Part shown: in pieces, positions 45,638 through 54,245 of the stretch | How positions within the stretch are numbered: position 1 is the first letter of the stretch | Layout of the letters: each line of letters starts with the position of its first letter | Origin: Microbacterium sp. Nx66 | GTDB lineage: Bacteria; Actinomycetota; Actinomycetes; Actinomycetales; Microbacteriaceae | Assembly: GCF_904066215.1 (NCBI RefSeq) | Contig: NZ_LR880474.1 | Span: forward strand, 2,108,001 to 2,172,000 | Length of the DNA stretch: 64,000 nucleotides | Reading direction: 5' to 3' | Made by a program: the position numbers and the translations under genes | The notes under the pieces: model-generated | Told to the model about the DNA's origin: nothing | Databases searched by the model: none | The model's input: only the letters and a program-made list of their open reading frames with translations

Positions 45638-47141
45638 CGGCGCTCCCCCGATCGATCCACTCCCGCACCGCTTCGGCGAAGCGGTGGCCGCGATCCGCAT
45701 AGCTGGAGAACTGGTCGAAGGACGCGGCGGCGGGAGCGAGGAGCACAGTGCCCTCCCCGTCGACGATCCCCGCCGCGATCTCCACGACGCGGTTCATGAC
45801 CTGTCCAGTGTCGCCAGCTTCGACCTCGAAGACCGGCACCGTCGGCGCGTGTCGCTCGAATGCCGCGACGACGGCTGTGCGGTCCGCTCCGATGACGACC
45901 GCCGCGCGCGCGGTGGAGCCCGCGTCCGCGACGAGATCGGCGATGTCGACGCCCTTGAGATCACCGCCGACGACCCACACCGCACCGGGGTACGCGCGCA
46001 GTGACGACGCGGCCGCGTGCGGGTTCGTCGCCTTGGAGTCGTCGACCCAGGTGATGCCGGCGTGGCGCGCGACCACCTCGATGCGGTGCGCGTCCAGGCG
46101 GAAGGTCTGCAGCGCCCCGTGGATGGCCTCGGGCTCGACCCCGAGAGAACGGGCGAGGGCACTGGCGGCCAGGATGTTCTGAACGATGTGCGGTGCCGAC
46201 AGCCCTGCGGCCTCCAGGTCGGCGACCGTGGTCAGTTCCAGGGCGCTGCGGGCTCGATCGTCGAGGAACGCCCGGTCGACGAGCAGCCCCTCCACGACGC
46301 CGAGATCGCTCGGGCCGGGGATGCCGAGATCGAAGCCGATGGCGCGGGCGCCCTCGACGACGTCGGCCTCCTCGACCATCCGGCGCGTCGCCTCGTCGGC
46401 CTTGTTGTAGACGCAGGCGACCCGCGTGTTGCGGTACACCAGCGCCTTCGCGTCCCGGTAAGCCTGAGCGCTGCCATGCCAGACGAGATGATCGTCGGCG
46501 AGGTTCAGGCAGACTGCGGCGTGCGGGAACAGCTCCCCCTCCGAACGCGACAGTCCGAGGTACCAGAGCTGGTGGCTGGAGAGCTCGACGACGAGCACGT
46601 CGAAGCCGGCGGGGTCGCGGACCGCGTCGAGCACGGGGACGCCGATGTTGCCGCACGGCGCGGCGCGCAGGCCACCGGCGACGAGCAGCGTCGCCGTGAG
46701 CTGGGTCGTCGTCGTCTTGCCGTTGGTCCCGGTGATGAGCACCCAGTCCGCCGGCGTGCCGTCCGCGCGGAGGACCTTGTCGCGCACCCGCCAGGCGAGC
46801 TCGACGTCACCCCAGAGCGCGATGCCCTCGTCCTGAACCCAACGGATGACCGGGTGCGCCGGGGCGAAGCCAGGGGACGCGATGACGACCTCGGGCCCGA
46901 ACGCCCTCAGCGCCTCGGGCACGGCGTCCAGCGGACCGAGCTCCAACCGGGCACCGATGACGGGGAGCAGGCGGGCGTACTCCTCCTCCGCGGACTCGCT
47001 GAGCACGAGGACGTCGGCACCGAGCTCGGCGAGGGTGTCGGCCACGGAGAAGCCGGTCATGGAGAGGCCGAGGACGGCGACGCGCAGGCCGCTCCAGTCT
47101 GCGTGCCAGCTCGTCAGCCCGGCCAGACGCTCAGCCGACAC
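45606..47141 (-). CDS. murD: UDP-N-acetylmuramoylalanine--D-glutamate ligase
   Basis: Cytoplasmic ligase (511 residues) that adds D-glutamate to UDP-MurNAc-L-Ala. LGLSMTGFSVADTLAELGA is the UDP-binding loop, WVLITGTNGKTTTTQL the P-loop, and WVDDSKATNPHAAASSL the C-terminal motif. At 511 residues it is longer than E. coli MurD (438), as often in Actinobacteria. Its GTG start overlaps mraY by 11 bases. Confidence 0.96.
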   Translation of the reverse strand: MSAERLAGLTSWHADWSGLRVAVLGLSMTGFSVADTLAELGADVLVLSESAEEEYARLLPVIGARLELGPLDAVPEALRAFGPEVVIASPGFAPAHPVIRWVQDEGIALWGDVELAWRVRDKVLRADGTPADWVLITGTNGKTTTTQLTATLLVAGGLRAAPCGNIGVPVLDAVRDPAGFDVLVVELSSHQLWYLGLSRSEGELFPHAAVCLNLADDHLVWHGSAQAYRDAKALVYRNTRVACVYNKADEATRRMVEEADVVEGARAIGFDLGIPGPSDLGVVEGLLVDRAFLDDRARSALELTTVADLEAAGLSAPHIVQNILAASALARSLGVEPEAIHGALQTFRLDAHRIEVVARHAGITWVDDSKATNPHAAASSLRAYPGAVWVVGGDLKGVDIADLVADAGSTARAAVVIGADRTAVVAAFERHAPTVPVFEVEAGDTGQVMNRVVEIAAGIVDGEGTVLLAPAAASFDQFSSYADRGHRFAEAVREWIDRGSADDAGGSPSAV

Positions 47142-48237
47142 GGGTCAGCCATTCGACGTAGAAGAGCCCGACGGCCGACACCGCGAGAAGACCCGCGATG
47201 ATCCACATGCGCACCACGATGGTGACCTCCGACCAGCCCCGCATCTCGAGGTGGTGGTGGAACGGGCTCATCAGGAACAGCCGCTTGCCGCGGGTGATCT
47301 TGAAGTAGGCGCGCTGCAGGATCACGGATCCGGAGGCGAGCACGAAGACGCCGGCGATGATGAGGAGCAGCAGTTCGGTGCGGGTCATGACCGCCATCGC
47401 GGTGATGACGCCACCGATGGCCATCGAGCCTACGTCTCCCATGAACACCTTCGCCTTGGGCGCGTTCCACCACAGGAACCCGATGAGACTGGCGGCGAAA
47501 GAGGCCGAGATGATGGCGAGGTTGAACGGGTCGCGCACCTCGTAACAGCCGCCGAGCGAGCCCGGATCACCGCCGATGCAGGGCTGCTTGAACTGCCAGA
47601 ACGCGATGAGGCTGTAGGCGCCGACGACGATCACGCCCGCGCCGGCGGCGAGGCCGTCGAGGCCGTCGGTGAGGTTGACGCTGTTGGAGGTCGCGACCCC
47701 GATGATCGAGATCCAGGCGAGGTAGAGGATCCAGCCCAGGATGACGCCGAACGCGAAGAGGTTCAGCCAGGTGATGTCCCGGAAGAGGGAGATCGACGCA
47801 CTGGCCGGCGTCTGCCCCCACTTGTTCGGGAAGTTCAGTGCCACGATGCCGAAGGGGATCACGACGATGAGCTGACCGATCACCTTCCGCCACCCCGACA
47901 GCCCGAGGCTGCGCTGGCTGCGCACCTTCATGTAGTCGTCGATGAATCCGACCACACCGAAGCCGACCATGAGCCAGATCACCAGGATGGCGGACAGCGC
48001 CGGCGTCTCGCCGCTGACGAGGACCCCGGTGAAGTAGCCCACGATCGAGCCGAGGATGAAGATGACACCACCCATGGTCGGGGTGCCGCGCTTCGCCTCG
48101 TGGCTCGGGTTGCCCGCAGCCTCCGGGGTACGGATGACCTGCCCCCAGCCCCACTTGCGGAAGAGCCGGAGGAAGACGGGAGTCAGGAAGAGAGTGAAGG
48201 CGAGCGAGATGGCCGCCGCCATGATGAGGGACCTCAC
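47131..48237 (-). CDS. mraY: Phospho-N-acetylmuramoyl-pentapeptide transferase
   Basis: Ten-helix membrane enzyme (368 residues) making lipid I from UDP-MurNAc-pentapeptide and undecaprenyl phosphate. GTPTMGGVIFILGSIVGYF, FIDDYMKVRSQRSLGLS (catalytic DD), NSVNLTDGLDGLAAG and FMSPFHHHLEMRGWSE are the key loops. The GTG start at 48237 overlaps the murF stop (GTGA). Confidence 0.97.
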   Translation of the reverse strand: MRSLIMAAAISLAFTLFLTPVFLRLFRKWGWGQVIRTPEAAGNPSHEAKRGTPTMGGVIFILGSIVGYFTGVLVSGETPALSAILVIWLMVGFGVVGFIDDYMKVRSQRSLGLSGWRKVIGQLIVVIPFGIVALNFPNKWGQTPASASISLFRDITWLNLFAFGVILGWILYLAWISIIGVATSNSVNLTDGLDGLAAGAGVIVVGAYSLIAFWQFKQPCIGGDPGSLGGCYEVRDPFNLAIISASFAASLIGFLWWNAPKAKVFMGDVGSMAIGGVITAMAVMTRTELLLLIIAGVFVLASGSVILQRAYFKITRGKRLFLMSPFHHHLEMRGWSEVTIVVRMWIIAGLLAVSAVGLFYVEWLTRVG

Positions 48238-49646
48238 GAGAACAATTCTCCCAGACGATCGCCGAGATGCCGGAGGCCCACGGAGTTGGACGACTTCACC
48301 AGGACCCGGTCTCCGTCACGCAGCTCGGTACGGAGGTACTCGAACGCAGCGTCCTGGTCCGGCAGATGCACGGCTTCGCTGTCCCATGACCCCTCGCCGA
48401 CGGCGGCGAGGTAGAGCCGCCGTGCCTCCGGGCCGACGACGACGATGCGTCGGATGTTGAGACGCACGGCGAGGAGGCCGATGCGATCGTGCTCCTCCCC
48501 TGCGCTCTCGCCGAGCTCGCTCATCGCGCCGAGGACGGCGACCGTGCGCTCGTCGGGGCCGGTGATCTGGGCGAGGGTCCGCAGGGCGGCCGCCATCGAG
48601 TCGGGACTGGCGTTGTACGCGTCGTTGATGATGCGGACGCGGTCGTTGCCCAGCGGCTGCATCCGCCACCGCTCGGCGATCTCGACGGTCTCCAACCGGG
48701 AGACGGCATCGGCCGGGGCCACGCCGAGCTCGACGGCGGCGGTGATCGCGGCGAGGGCGTTGCTGACGTGGTGGGCGCCGAGGACGCGCAGGCGCAGTGG
48801 CAGCCGCTCCCCTGCGACCTCGATCACGCACTGCGTGCCGGAGGCCGAGACCTCGATCTCCCGCGCGTGCACGACAGCCGCAGCCGACTGGCCGAAGCCG
48901 ACGACCCGGAGGCCGCGGCTCTCCGCGAGCTCGCGCATCGCCCACACCCGGGCGTCGTCCGCGTTGAGCACGGCGATGCCGGGCACGCGGGCCGCGGCGA
49001 CGAGCTCGGACTTGGCCTTCGCCGTGGCCTCGATGCCGCCGAAGCCGCCCGCGTGCGCCATGCCGACCATCAGCACGACCACCAGGTCCGGCTCGACGAG
49101 ACCGGCGAGCCGCGCGATGCTGCCCGGCGCGGCAGCCCCGAACTCGCTCACCAGGAATCGGGTGTCGTGCGTGACGCGGAGCATCGTCACCGGGGCGCCG
49201 ACCTCGTTGTTGAAGGACTTCACCGGGGCGACGGTCTCGCCCTCGTCCTCGAGGATGCGGGCGAGGAAGTTCTTGGTGGTCGTCTTGCCGTTCGAGCCGG
49301 TGATGCCGACGATGCGCAGGTTCCCCCCGGCGCGCACGCGCGCCACGACCTCGCGCGCCAGCTCGCCGAGGGCGACCACGGCATCGGACACGACGATCTG
49401 CGAGACATCGACGTCGACGGGGTGCTCGACGATCGCCAGGACCGCACCGGCTTCGGCGGCGGCACCGACGAAGCGGTGCCCGTCGGTCTCGGCGCCGGGC
49501 TTGGCGACGAAGATCGACCCGGCCTCCATGGTGCGCGAATCGGTGTCGACGATCCCGTCGACCACCGTCTCCGGCGTGTGCTCTCCGGCCACGCGCAGTT
49601 CACCACCGATGGCGGCGGCGATCTCAGCGAGCGTCAAGGCGATCAT
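48234..49646 (-). CDS. murF: UDP-MurNAc-tripeptide--D-alanyl-D-alanine ligase
   Basis: Adds D-Ala-D-Ala to complete the pentapeptide; 470 residues. VGITGSNGKTTTKNFLARIL is the P-loop, FNNEVGAPVTMLR the substrate loop, INDAYNASPDSMAAAL and DRVLVKSSNSVGL the MurF-specific C-terminal motifs. GGAG lies five bases before the ATG at 49646. It follows ftsI after only 27 bases, where most actinobacterial clusters have murE. It is clearly MurF, not a MurE, by the NDAYNASP motif. Confidence 0.95.
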   Translation of the reverse strand: MIALTLAEIAAAIGGELRVAGEHTPETVVDGIVDTDSRTMEAGSIFVAKPGAETDGHRFVGAAAEAGAVLAIVEHPVDVDVSQIVVSDAVVALGELAREVVARVRAGGNLRIVGITGSNGKTTTKNFLARILEDEGETVAPVKSFNNEVGAPVTMLRVTHDTRFLVSEFGAAAPGSIARLAGLVEPDLVVVLMVGMAHAGGFGGIEATAKAKSELVAAARVPGIAVLNADDARVWAMRELAESRGLRVVGFGQSAAAVVHAREIEVSASGTQCVIEVAGERLPLRLRVLGAHHVSNALAAITAAVELGVAPADAVSRLETVEIAERWRMQPLGNDRVRIINDAYNASPDSMAAALRTLAQITGPDERTVAVLGAMSELGESAGEEHDRIGLLAVRLNIRRIVVVGPEARRLYLAAVGEGSWDSEAVHLPDQDAAFEYLRTELRDGDRVLVKSSNSVGLRHLGDRLGELFS

Positions 49647-49673
49647 GTCATCTCCATGCGCGGCTCTCGCCGG

Positions 49674-51443
49674 CTATCCGAACTTGGGGAGGAGCGCGTC
49701 CATCGGGACAGAGGACGGCATCACGCGATAGGTCTTCATCACCTGCGTCATCGCCTTCTGGAAGGCGGAAGCGGTGGCCGCGGACGATACAACCTTAGTC
49801 GGCTCGTCGAGGGTGACCACGACGACGTACTGCGGGTCGTCGACGGGCGCGAAGCCCACCATGCTCGTGTAGTACACGCCTGCCTTGTAGCCGCCCTTGC
49901 CGTCCGAGACCTGCGCGGTACCGGTCTTGCTGGTCACCCGGTATCCGGGAACCTGGATGCGATCGGCGTTCCCGCCCTGCACGGCGACGTTCTCGAGCAT
50001 GCGGGTCAGATCGGCGGCGGTCTGCTCCTTCACGATCTGCTCGTGCTTCGGCTTCGGCGTCTCCGTGACCGTCCCGTCGGGCGCCGTGCAGGACTCCACC
50101 ATCGACAGGTCGATCTTCTCCCCGCCGTTGGCGATGGCCTGGTACGCGCCGGCGAGCTGCGGGGCCGTCACCGTGAAGTACTGGCCGAACGTCGTCGTGT
50201 AGAGGGACTGGCTGTCCCAGTCGCTCACCGGGTGCAGGATGCCTCCCACTTCGGAGGGGAAGTCCAGGGTCTTCTGCCCGACCCCGAAGCGCTGCAGGTA
50301 GTCGTAGCGGACCTCGGGGGCGACCATCGTGCCGAACTTCGACAGCGCGGTGTTGGAGGAGTCGATCAGTCCGCCCGCGAGCGTGTAGTTGTAGGCCGGG
50401 TGGCTGAACGCGTCGTTGACCACGGCGCCGTTCGGGAAGGTCTCGCGCGAGGAGGCCGTCACGGTGCTGAGCGGGGTGAGGCCCGCACCCTCCATCGCCG
50501 CCGCCGCGGTGATCGCCTTGAACGTCGAACCGGGCTCGAAGTCGCGGTGGAAGATCTGGCTGTATCGCGTCTCCGGAGTCGAGGAGTCCAGGTCGTTCGG
50601 GTCCATGGCCGGCCATTCGGCCGCGGCCCGGATCTTGCCGGTGCCCACCTCGACGACCGTGACGGTTCCGCCCTTCGCGCCCTGCTTCTGGGCCTCCTCG
50701 CCGATCATCTGCTGGAGGTACCACTGCAGGTCGCTGTTGATCGTGAGCTGCACGGTGCCGCCGTCGACGGCGTCGGTGACCGACTCGCTCCCCGGGATCA
50801 CGACGCCGTCCTTGCCCTTGCGATACGTCTTCTCCCCATCGATCGGCGCGAGGCACGATTCCTCGAGCTGCTCGACGCCGGCCTTGGCCTCCCCGGTGTT
50901 GTCGAGGAAGCCCAGCACGTTCCCGGCGACCGCGCCGTTGGGATAGACCCGGGTCTCGCGCGGCGTCAGGGCGAGGTACGACCCCAGGCCGAGGTCGCGG
51001 AGCGCGATGAACTGCTCGGTGTTGAGCCCCGTCTTCAGGGGTGCGTACTGGCTGTTCGGGTTCTCGGCGAGGGCATCGGAGACGCGTGTGCGGATCTCGT
51101 CTCCCGGTACCCCCGTGATCGCGGCGATCTTCTCTGAGGCCTCGGCCCAGGGCAGCGCAGGATCCTTCTCCTCCGTGAGCCTGATGACCTGAGGACTGAG
51201 CTGCGCGTCGTAGACCATCACGCTCGACGCGAGGACTGTGCCCTCGGCGTCGACGATGGATCCCCGCTGTCCGGGGATCGTCGAGCCGTCGCCGATGTGC
51301 TCGAGGGATTGGTTGACGTGCTCGTCGGCGCTCACCACCTGGATGTCGATGAGGCGGACGACGAACGCCACCAGGATCGAAAGGATGACCGCCAGTGCGA
51401 CGACGGTGCGTCGCCGCGGTCCGCGCGTGGCTCGTGTCGTCAT
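49674..51443 (-). CDS. ftsI: Division-specific penicillin-binding protein (class B PBP3)
   Basis: Septal transpeptidase of 589 residues. It has a short cytoplasmic start, one helix (VALAVILSILVAFVVRLIDI), a PBP dimer domain, then the transpeptidase domain with FEPGSTFKAITAAA (nucleophile Ser306 in STFK), SSNTALSKFG (SxN), and TSKTGTAQVSD (KTG). The ATG at 51443 gives the normal N-terminus; sequence upstream to 52118 is in the ftsL region and not part of the protein. It lies 26 bases after ftsL. Confidence 0.96.
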   Translation of the reverse strand: MTTRATRGPRRRTVVALAVILSILVAFVVRLIDIQVVSADEHVNQSLEHIGDGSTIPGQRGSIVDAEGTVLASSVMVYDAQLSPQVIRLTEEKDPALPWAEASEKIAAITGVPGDEIRTRVSDALAENPNSQYAPLKTGLNTEQFIALRDLGLGSYLALTPRETRVYPNGAVAGNVLGFLDNTGEAKAGVEQLEESCLAPIDGEKTYRKGKDGVVIPGSESVTDAVDGGTVQLTINSDLQWYLQQMIGEEAQKQGAKGGTVTVVEVGTGKIRAAAEWPAMDPNDLDSSTPETRYSQIFHRDFEPGSTFKAITAAAAMEGAGLTPLSTVTASSRETFPNGAVVNDAFSHPAYNYTLAGGLIDSSNTALSKFGTMVAPEVRYDYLQRFGVGQKTLDFPSEVGGILHPVSDWDSQSLYTTTFGQYFTVTAPQLAGAYQAIANGGEKIDLSMVESCTAPDGTVTETPKPKHEQIVKEQTAADLTRMLENVAVQGGNADRIQVPGYRVTSKTGTAQVSDGKGGYKAGVYYTSMVGFAPVDDPQYVVVVTLDEPTKVVSSAATASAFQKAMTQVMKTYRVMPSSVPMDALLPKFG

Positions 51444-51469
51444 GGGATCTCTCCGTCGATCGGGGATGG

Positions 51470-52042
51470 TCAGTGCGTCGTGGGGCTGGGCAGGCCGTCG
51501 GTGATGGCGGGCGGCAGGTCCTGCGCGGGCGGTGTACCGCCGGTCGCGTCGTCCCCGGCGTTCTCCGCCGGCGGGGTCTCCTCCGTGACGAGGACGTTGC
51601 CGACGGCCGCCTTCCCGTTGGGATCGATCGTGGAGACCCCTTCCGCCCCGGCGCCCGTCCCGAAGACGGCGCCGTCGCTGAGACGGAGGTAGGACGGGGC
51701 GCCCGCCACGACCATGCCGAGGTCGGCGGCGCTGCTCGCGAGCACCTGCGGGGAACTCAGCCCCGTCAGCTCCTCCTGCAGCGCGTCGGTCCGGAGGTCG
51801 AGTTCGCGCTGCTGGGACGTGAGCCCGGCGAGGGTGAACGAGTCCTGTGTGATGGCCAGCGAGAGCCCGACCTGCCCCGCACCGATGGCCAGGGCGCCGC
51901 CCAGCGCGACGAGCGCGTAGGCGAGCTTCGGCTTGCGGCGCCGTGCGGGCGCCGTCACCGGTCGCAGGCGCCGCTCGGGCGTCGTCTCCGGAGCGACCGG
52001 CTGCAGCGGCAGGGTCGGCTTGCGGACTGCGTTCATGCTCAT
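51470..52042 (-). CDS. ftsL: FtsL-like division protein
   Basis: A 190-residue bitopic protein at the ftsL position. It has a basic N-terminus, one helix ([20 protein letters not shown]) and a short coiled coil ([20 protein letters not shown]), followed by an unusually long Pro/Ala-rich C-terminal tail of about 70 residues. Sequence identity in FtsL proteins is always low, so the assignment rests on topology and position between rsmH and ftsI. Its start overlaps the rsmH stop by four bases. Confidence 0.8.
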   Translation of the reverse strand: MSMNAVRKPTLPLQPVAPETTPERRLRPVTAPARRRKPKLAYALVALGGALAIGAGQVGLSLAITQDSFTLAGLTSQQRELDLRTDALQEELTGLSSPQVLASSAADLGMVVAGAPSYLRLSDGAVFGTGAGAEGVSTIDPNGKAAVGNVLVTEETPPAENAGDDATGGTPPAQDLPPAITDGLPSPTTH

Positions 52043-52977
52043 GCGCTCTCCCGCACCTTCTCGGCGGCGCGCAGGCGCACCGGTATCGCACGCGGGTTGC
52101 GTGCGCGCTCTTCGTCATCGGCGAGTTCCGCGCCCTTGGTGAGGATGCGGAATCGGGGGGCGTGCTCCGGCAGCTCGACCGGCAGCCCGGCGGGCGCCGT
52201 CGAGGAGGAGGCGGCCGCGAAGGCCTGCTTGACCAGCCGGTCCTCGAGGGACTGGTACGACATCACGACGATGCGGCCTCCGACCGCGAGTGCGTCCATC
52301 GCGGCGGGGATCGCGTCCGCGAGGACGTTCAGCTCGGCGTTGACCTCGATCCGGAGGGCCTGGAACACGCGCTTCGCCGGGTGCCCGGATCGCTGCGCGG
52401 CCGCGGGGGTGGCGGCCACGAGGATGTCGACGAGTTCGCCCGATCGCGTGATCGGCTGCTTCTGACGGGCGTCGATGATGAAGCGCGCATACCGTCCGGC
52501 GAGCTTCTCCTCTCCGTACCGCTCGAAGATGCGCCGCAGGTTGCCCTCGCTGTAGGTGGCGATGACCTCGGCGGCGGTGATGCCCTTCGTCTGGTCCATC
52601 CGCATGTCGAGCGGAGCGTCCTTGGAGTATGCGAAGCCACGTTCGGCCTCATCGAGCTGCAGCGACGAGACGCCCAGGTCGAACAGGATTCCGGCCGCCC
52701 CTTGCGCGTGCAGGCCGATCTCGTCGTAGACCGTGTGGACGAGGGTCACGCGATCGCGGAACCGAGCGAGCCGCTCCCCCGCGATCTTCAACGCGTCGGT
52801 GTCACGGTCGAGACCGATCAGACGGATGCCGGGGAACCGCTCGAGCAGCGCCTCCGAGTGCCCGCCCATCCCGAGCGTGGCGTCGACGAGCACGGCGCCG
52901 TCCTCCTGAAGGGCAGGTGCGAGGAGCTCGACGCAGCGGTCGAGCAGGACGGGGGTGTGGATGTCGCGGAGGTTCAT
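52039..52977 (-). CDS. rsmH: 16S rRNA (cytosine(1402)-N(4))-methyltransferase
   Basis: RsmH (MraW) methylates C1402 of 16S rRNA using S-adenosylmethionine; 312 residues. The SAM site is [39 protein letters not shown] and [18 protein letters not shown] are hallmark motifs. The ATG at 52977 gives [15 protein letters not shown] like homologues. It overlaps ftsL downstream, with a 103-base gap to mraZ upstream. Confidence 0.96.
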   Translation of the reverse strand: MNLRDIHTPVLLDRCVELLAPALQEDGAVLVDATLGMGGHSEALLERFPGIRLIGLDRDTDALKIAGERLARFRDRVTLVHTVYDEIGLHAQGAAGILFDLGVSSLQLDEAERGFAYSKDAPLDMRMDQTKGITAAEVIATYSEGNLRRIFERYGEEKLAGRYARFIIDARQKQPITRSGELVDILVAATPAAAQRSGHPAKRVFQALRIEVNAELNVLADAIPAAMDALAVGGRIVVMSYQSLEDRLVKQAFAAASSSTAPAGLPVELPEHAPRFRILTKGAELADDEERARNPRAIPVRLRAAEKVRESA

Positions 52978-53080
52978 GATCTCTCTCGGGTCCGACCTTC
53001 GGCTCTGATCCCCCTCCGCATCTCGACCCGGCACCGGGGAAGTGTGTCGGGGCGGGAGCGGCGGGGCATCACAGCCGTGG

Positions 53081-53512
53081 TCAGAACAGTCCCGGAATCA
53101 CCTCCTGCTCCAGCTCGGCGTAGGACTCCTCGCCGGCGGCGAGGTACGCGTTCCAGCTCTCCGCGTCCCAGATCTCGGCGTGGGCGCCGACTCCGGTCAC
53201 GATGAGCTCCTTCTGAAGACCCGCGTACTGGCGCAGGTGGGCGGGGATGGTGATGCGGTTCTGGCTGTCGGGCATCTCCGCACTGGCACCGGAGAGGAAC
53301 ATGCGCATGAAGTCACGCGCCTGCTTGTTGGCGAGCGGGGCCTGACGGATCCGCTCGTGCATCGCCTCGAACTCGGCCGTGCTGAAGACGTAGAGGCAGC
53401 GCTCCTGGCCCCGGGTGACGACGATGCCGCCGCCCAGGTCCTCGCGGAACTTCGCGGGAAGGATGACCCGTCCCTTGTCGTCCAGCTTCGGTGAGTGCGT
53501 GCCCAGCAGCAT
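53081..53512 (-). CDS. mraZ: Transcriptional regulator MraZ
   Basis: A 143-residue protein with two SpoVT-AbrB-type DNA-binding domains ([20 protein letters not shown] and [20 protein letters not shown]). It heads the division cluster and in E. coli and mollicutes binds direct repeats upstream of itself to control the cluster. Three such boxes with exact 10-bp period are at 53554-53578, about 40-65 bases before the ATG. Confidence 0.96.
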   Translation of the reverse strand: MLLGTHSPKLDDKGRVILPAKFREDLGGGIVVTRGQERCLYVFSTAEFEAMHERIRQAPLANKQARDFMRMFLSGASAEMPDSQNRITIPAHLRQYAGLQKELIVTGVGAHAEIWDAESWNAYLAAGEESYAELEQEVIPGLF

Positions 53513-53553
53513 CGGCCATCACCCCCTCTCCGTCCGGCCAACTCGAGGTGCGC

Positions 53554-53578
53554 CCCACTTTACTCCACTTTCCTCCAC
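53554..53578 (-). promoter_or_regulatory. MraZ operator: three GTGGA/G boxes with 10-bp period
   Basis: On the minus strand, GTGGA-GGAAA-GTGGA-GTAAA-GTGGG gives boxes at 53574-53578, 53564-53568 and 53554-53558. The AAAGTGG core and 10-bp spacing match known MraZ repeats. The arrangement is seen; binding is inferred. Confidence 0.75.
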
Positions 53579-53650
53579 ATTCCTACGAGGAATCCAGGGT
53601 ATCGTCCCTGTGCTTCCGCGGACCTCGCCCTACTTCCGCGACATTCCGCG

Positions 53651-53698
53651 GTGGAGCGAGGTGGAGCGCCAGTGGAGGGCCGGTGGAGGGCCGGTGGG
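53651..53698 (+). repeat. Array of five GTGGA/G boxes, inverted relative to the mraZ operator
   Basis: Boxes start at 53651, 53661, 53672, 53683 and 53694 (spacing 10, 11, 11, 11) on the plus strand. Part of the array is an exact 11-bp tandem repeat, GTGGAGGGCCG twice. It lies between the mraZ operator and the DUF3040 terminator. It may be a second MraZ site or only a tandem repeat. Confidence 0.55.
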
Positions 53699-53723
53699 GA
53701 CCGGATGCCCAGCAGGCACGAAA

Positions 53724-53750
53724 AAGCCCGGATGCTCAGCATCCGGGCTT
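53724..53750 (-). terminator. Terminator after the DUF3040 gene
   Basis: A perfect 12-bp stem, AAGCCCGGATGC with GCATCCGGGCTT and loop TCA, followed on the minus strand by a run of T. It shields mraZ from upstream transcription. Confidence 0.85.
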
Positions 53751-53774
53751 CGTGGTGGAGAGGAAGGGAGGAGG

Positions 53775-54149
53775 TCAGTGGCCGTCCTGGCGCCGATCCC
53801 ATCGATCGTTCATGCGGTCCATGAAGGAGGAGGAGTCCTGCCGCTTCGGAGCGGTGCGGGTCCGGGGCTCTGCCGGTCCGGACCGTCGGACAGGGGTGAC
53901 GGCCAGCATGACGCCGCCGAGCATGGCCGCGAAACCGATGACCCCGACGACGATGCCCCAGATGTCTCCGAGGATGACACCGACGACCAGTCCGCCGACG
54001 CCGGCCAGCAGGAGCAGAGCACCGTAGACGAGATTGCGATAGCTGAGCGTGCGATCGCCCGACGGCGCGCTCACGACGTCGGCGTCATTGTGCAGGAGAT
54101 GGCGTTCCATCTCGTCGAGCAGACGTTGCTCCTGTTCGGAGAGTGGCAT
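53775..54149 (-). CDS. DUF3040 membrane protein
   Basis: A 124-residue protein starting MPLSEQEQRLLDEMERHLL, the DUF3040 signature. Two adjacent helices follow (YGALLLLAGVGGLVVGVIL; IWGIVVGVIGFAAMLGGVML), then a basic, disordered C-terminus. The family is restricted to Actinobacteria and sits next to mraZ (Rv2169c in M. tuberculosis). Function unknown. GAGGGGGACGAG lies before the ATG, and TAGACT at 54178-54183 is a likely -10. Confidence 0.88.
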   Translation of the reverse strand: MPLSEQEQRLLDEMERHLLHNDADVVSAPSGDRTLSYRNLVYGALLLLAGVGGLVVGVILGDIWGIVVGVIGFAAMLGGVMLAVTPVRRSGPAEPRTRTAPKRQDSSSFMDRMNDRWDRRQDGH

Positions 54150-54245
54150 CTCGTCCCCCTCGGGTATGGTGCCCTTCAGTCTACGCGCGAGCGGCGTCCG
54201 GGGCTAGCGGTTCGGGCGTCTCATCCTTTACGTATGCTGGGAGTC

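Noticed and set aside
48489..51137. Plus-strand open frame of about 880 codons opposite murF and ftsI
   Set aside because: Antisense shadow of two certain genes with low-complexity composition and no domain.
53651..53698. Array read as a gene or tRNA remnant
   Set aside because: No cloverleaf arms and no open frame that uses it. It is a simple phased repeat.
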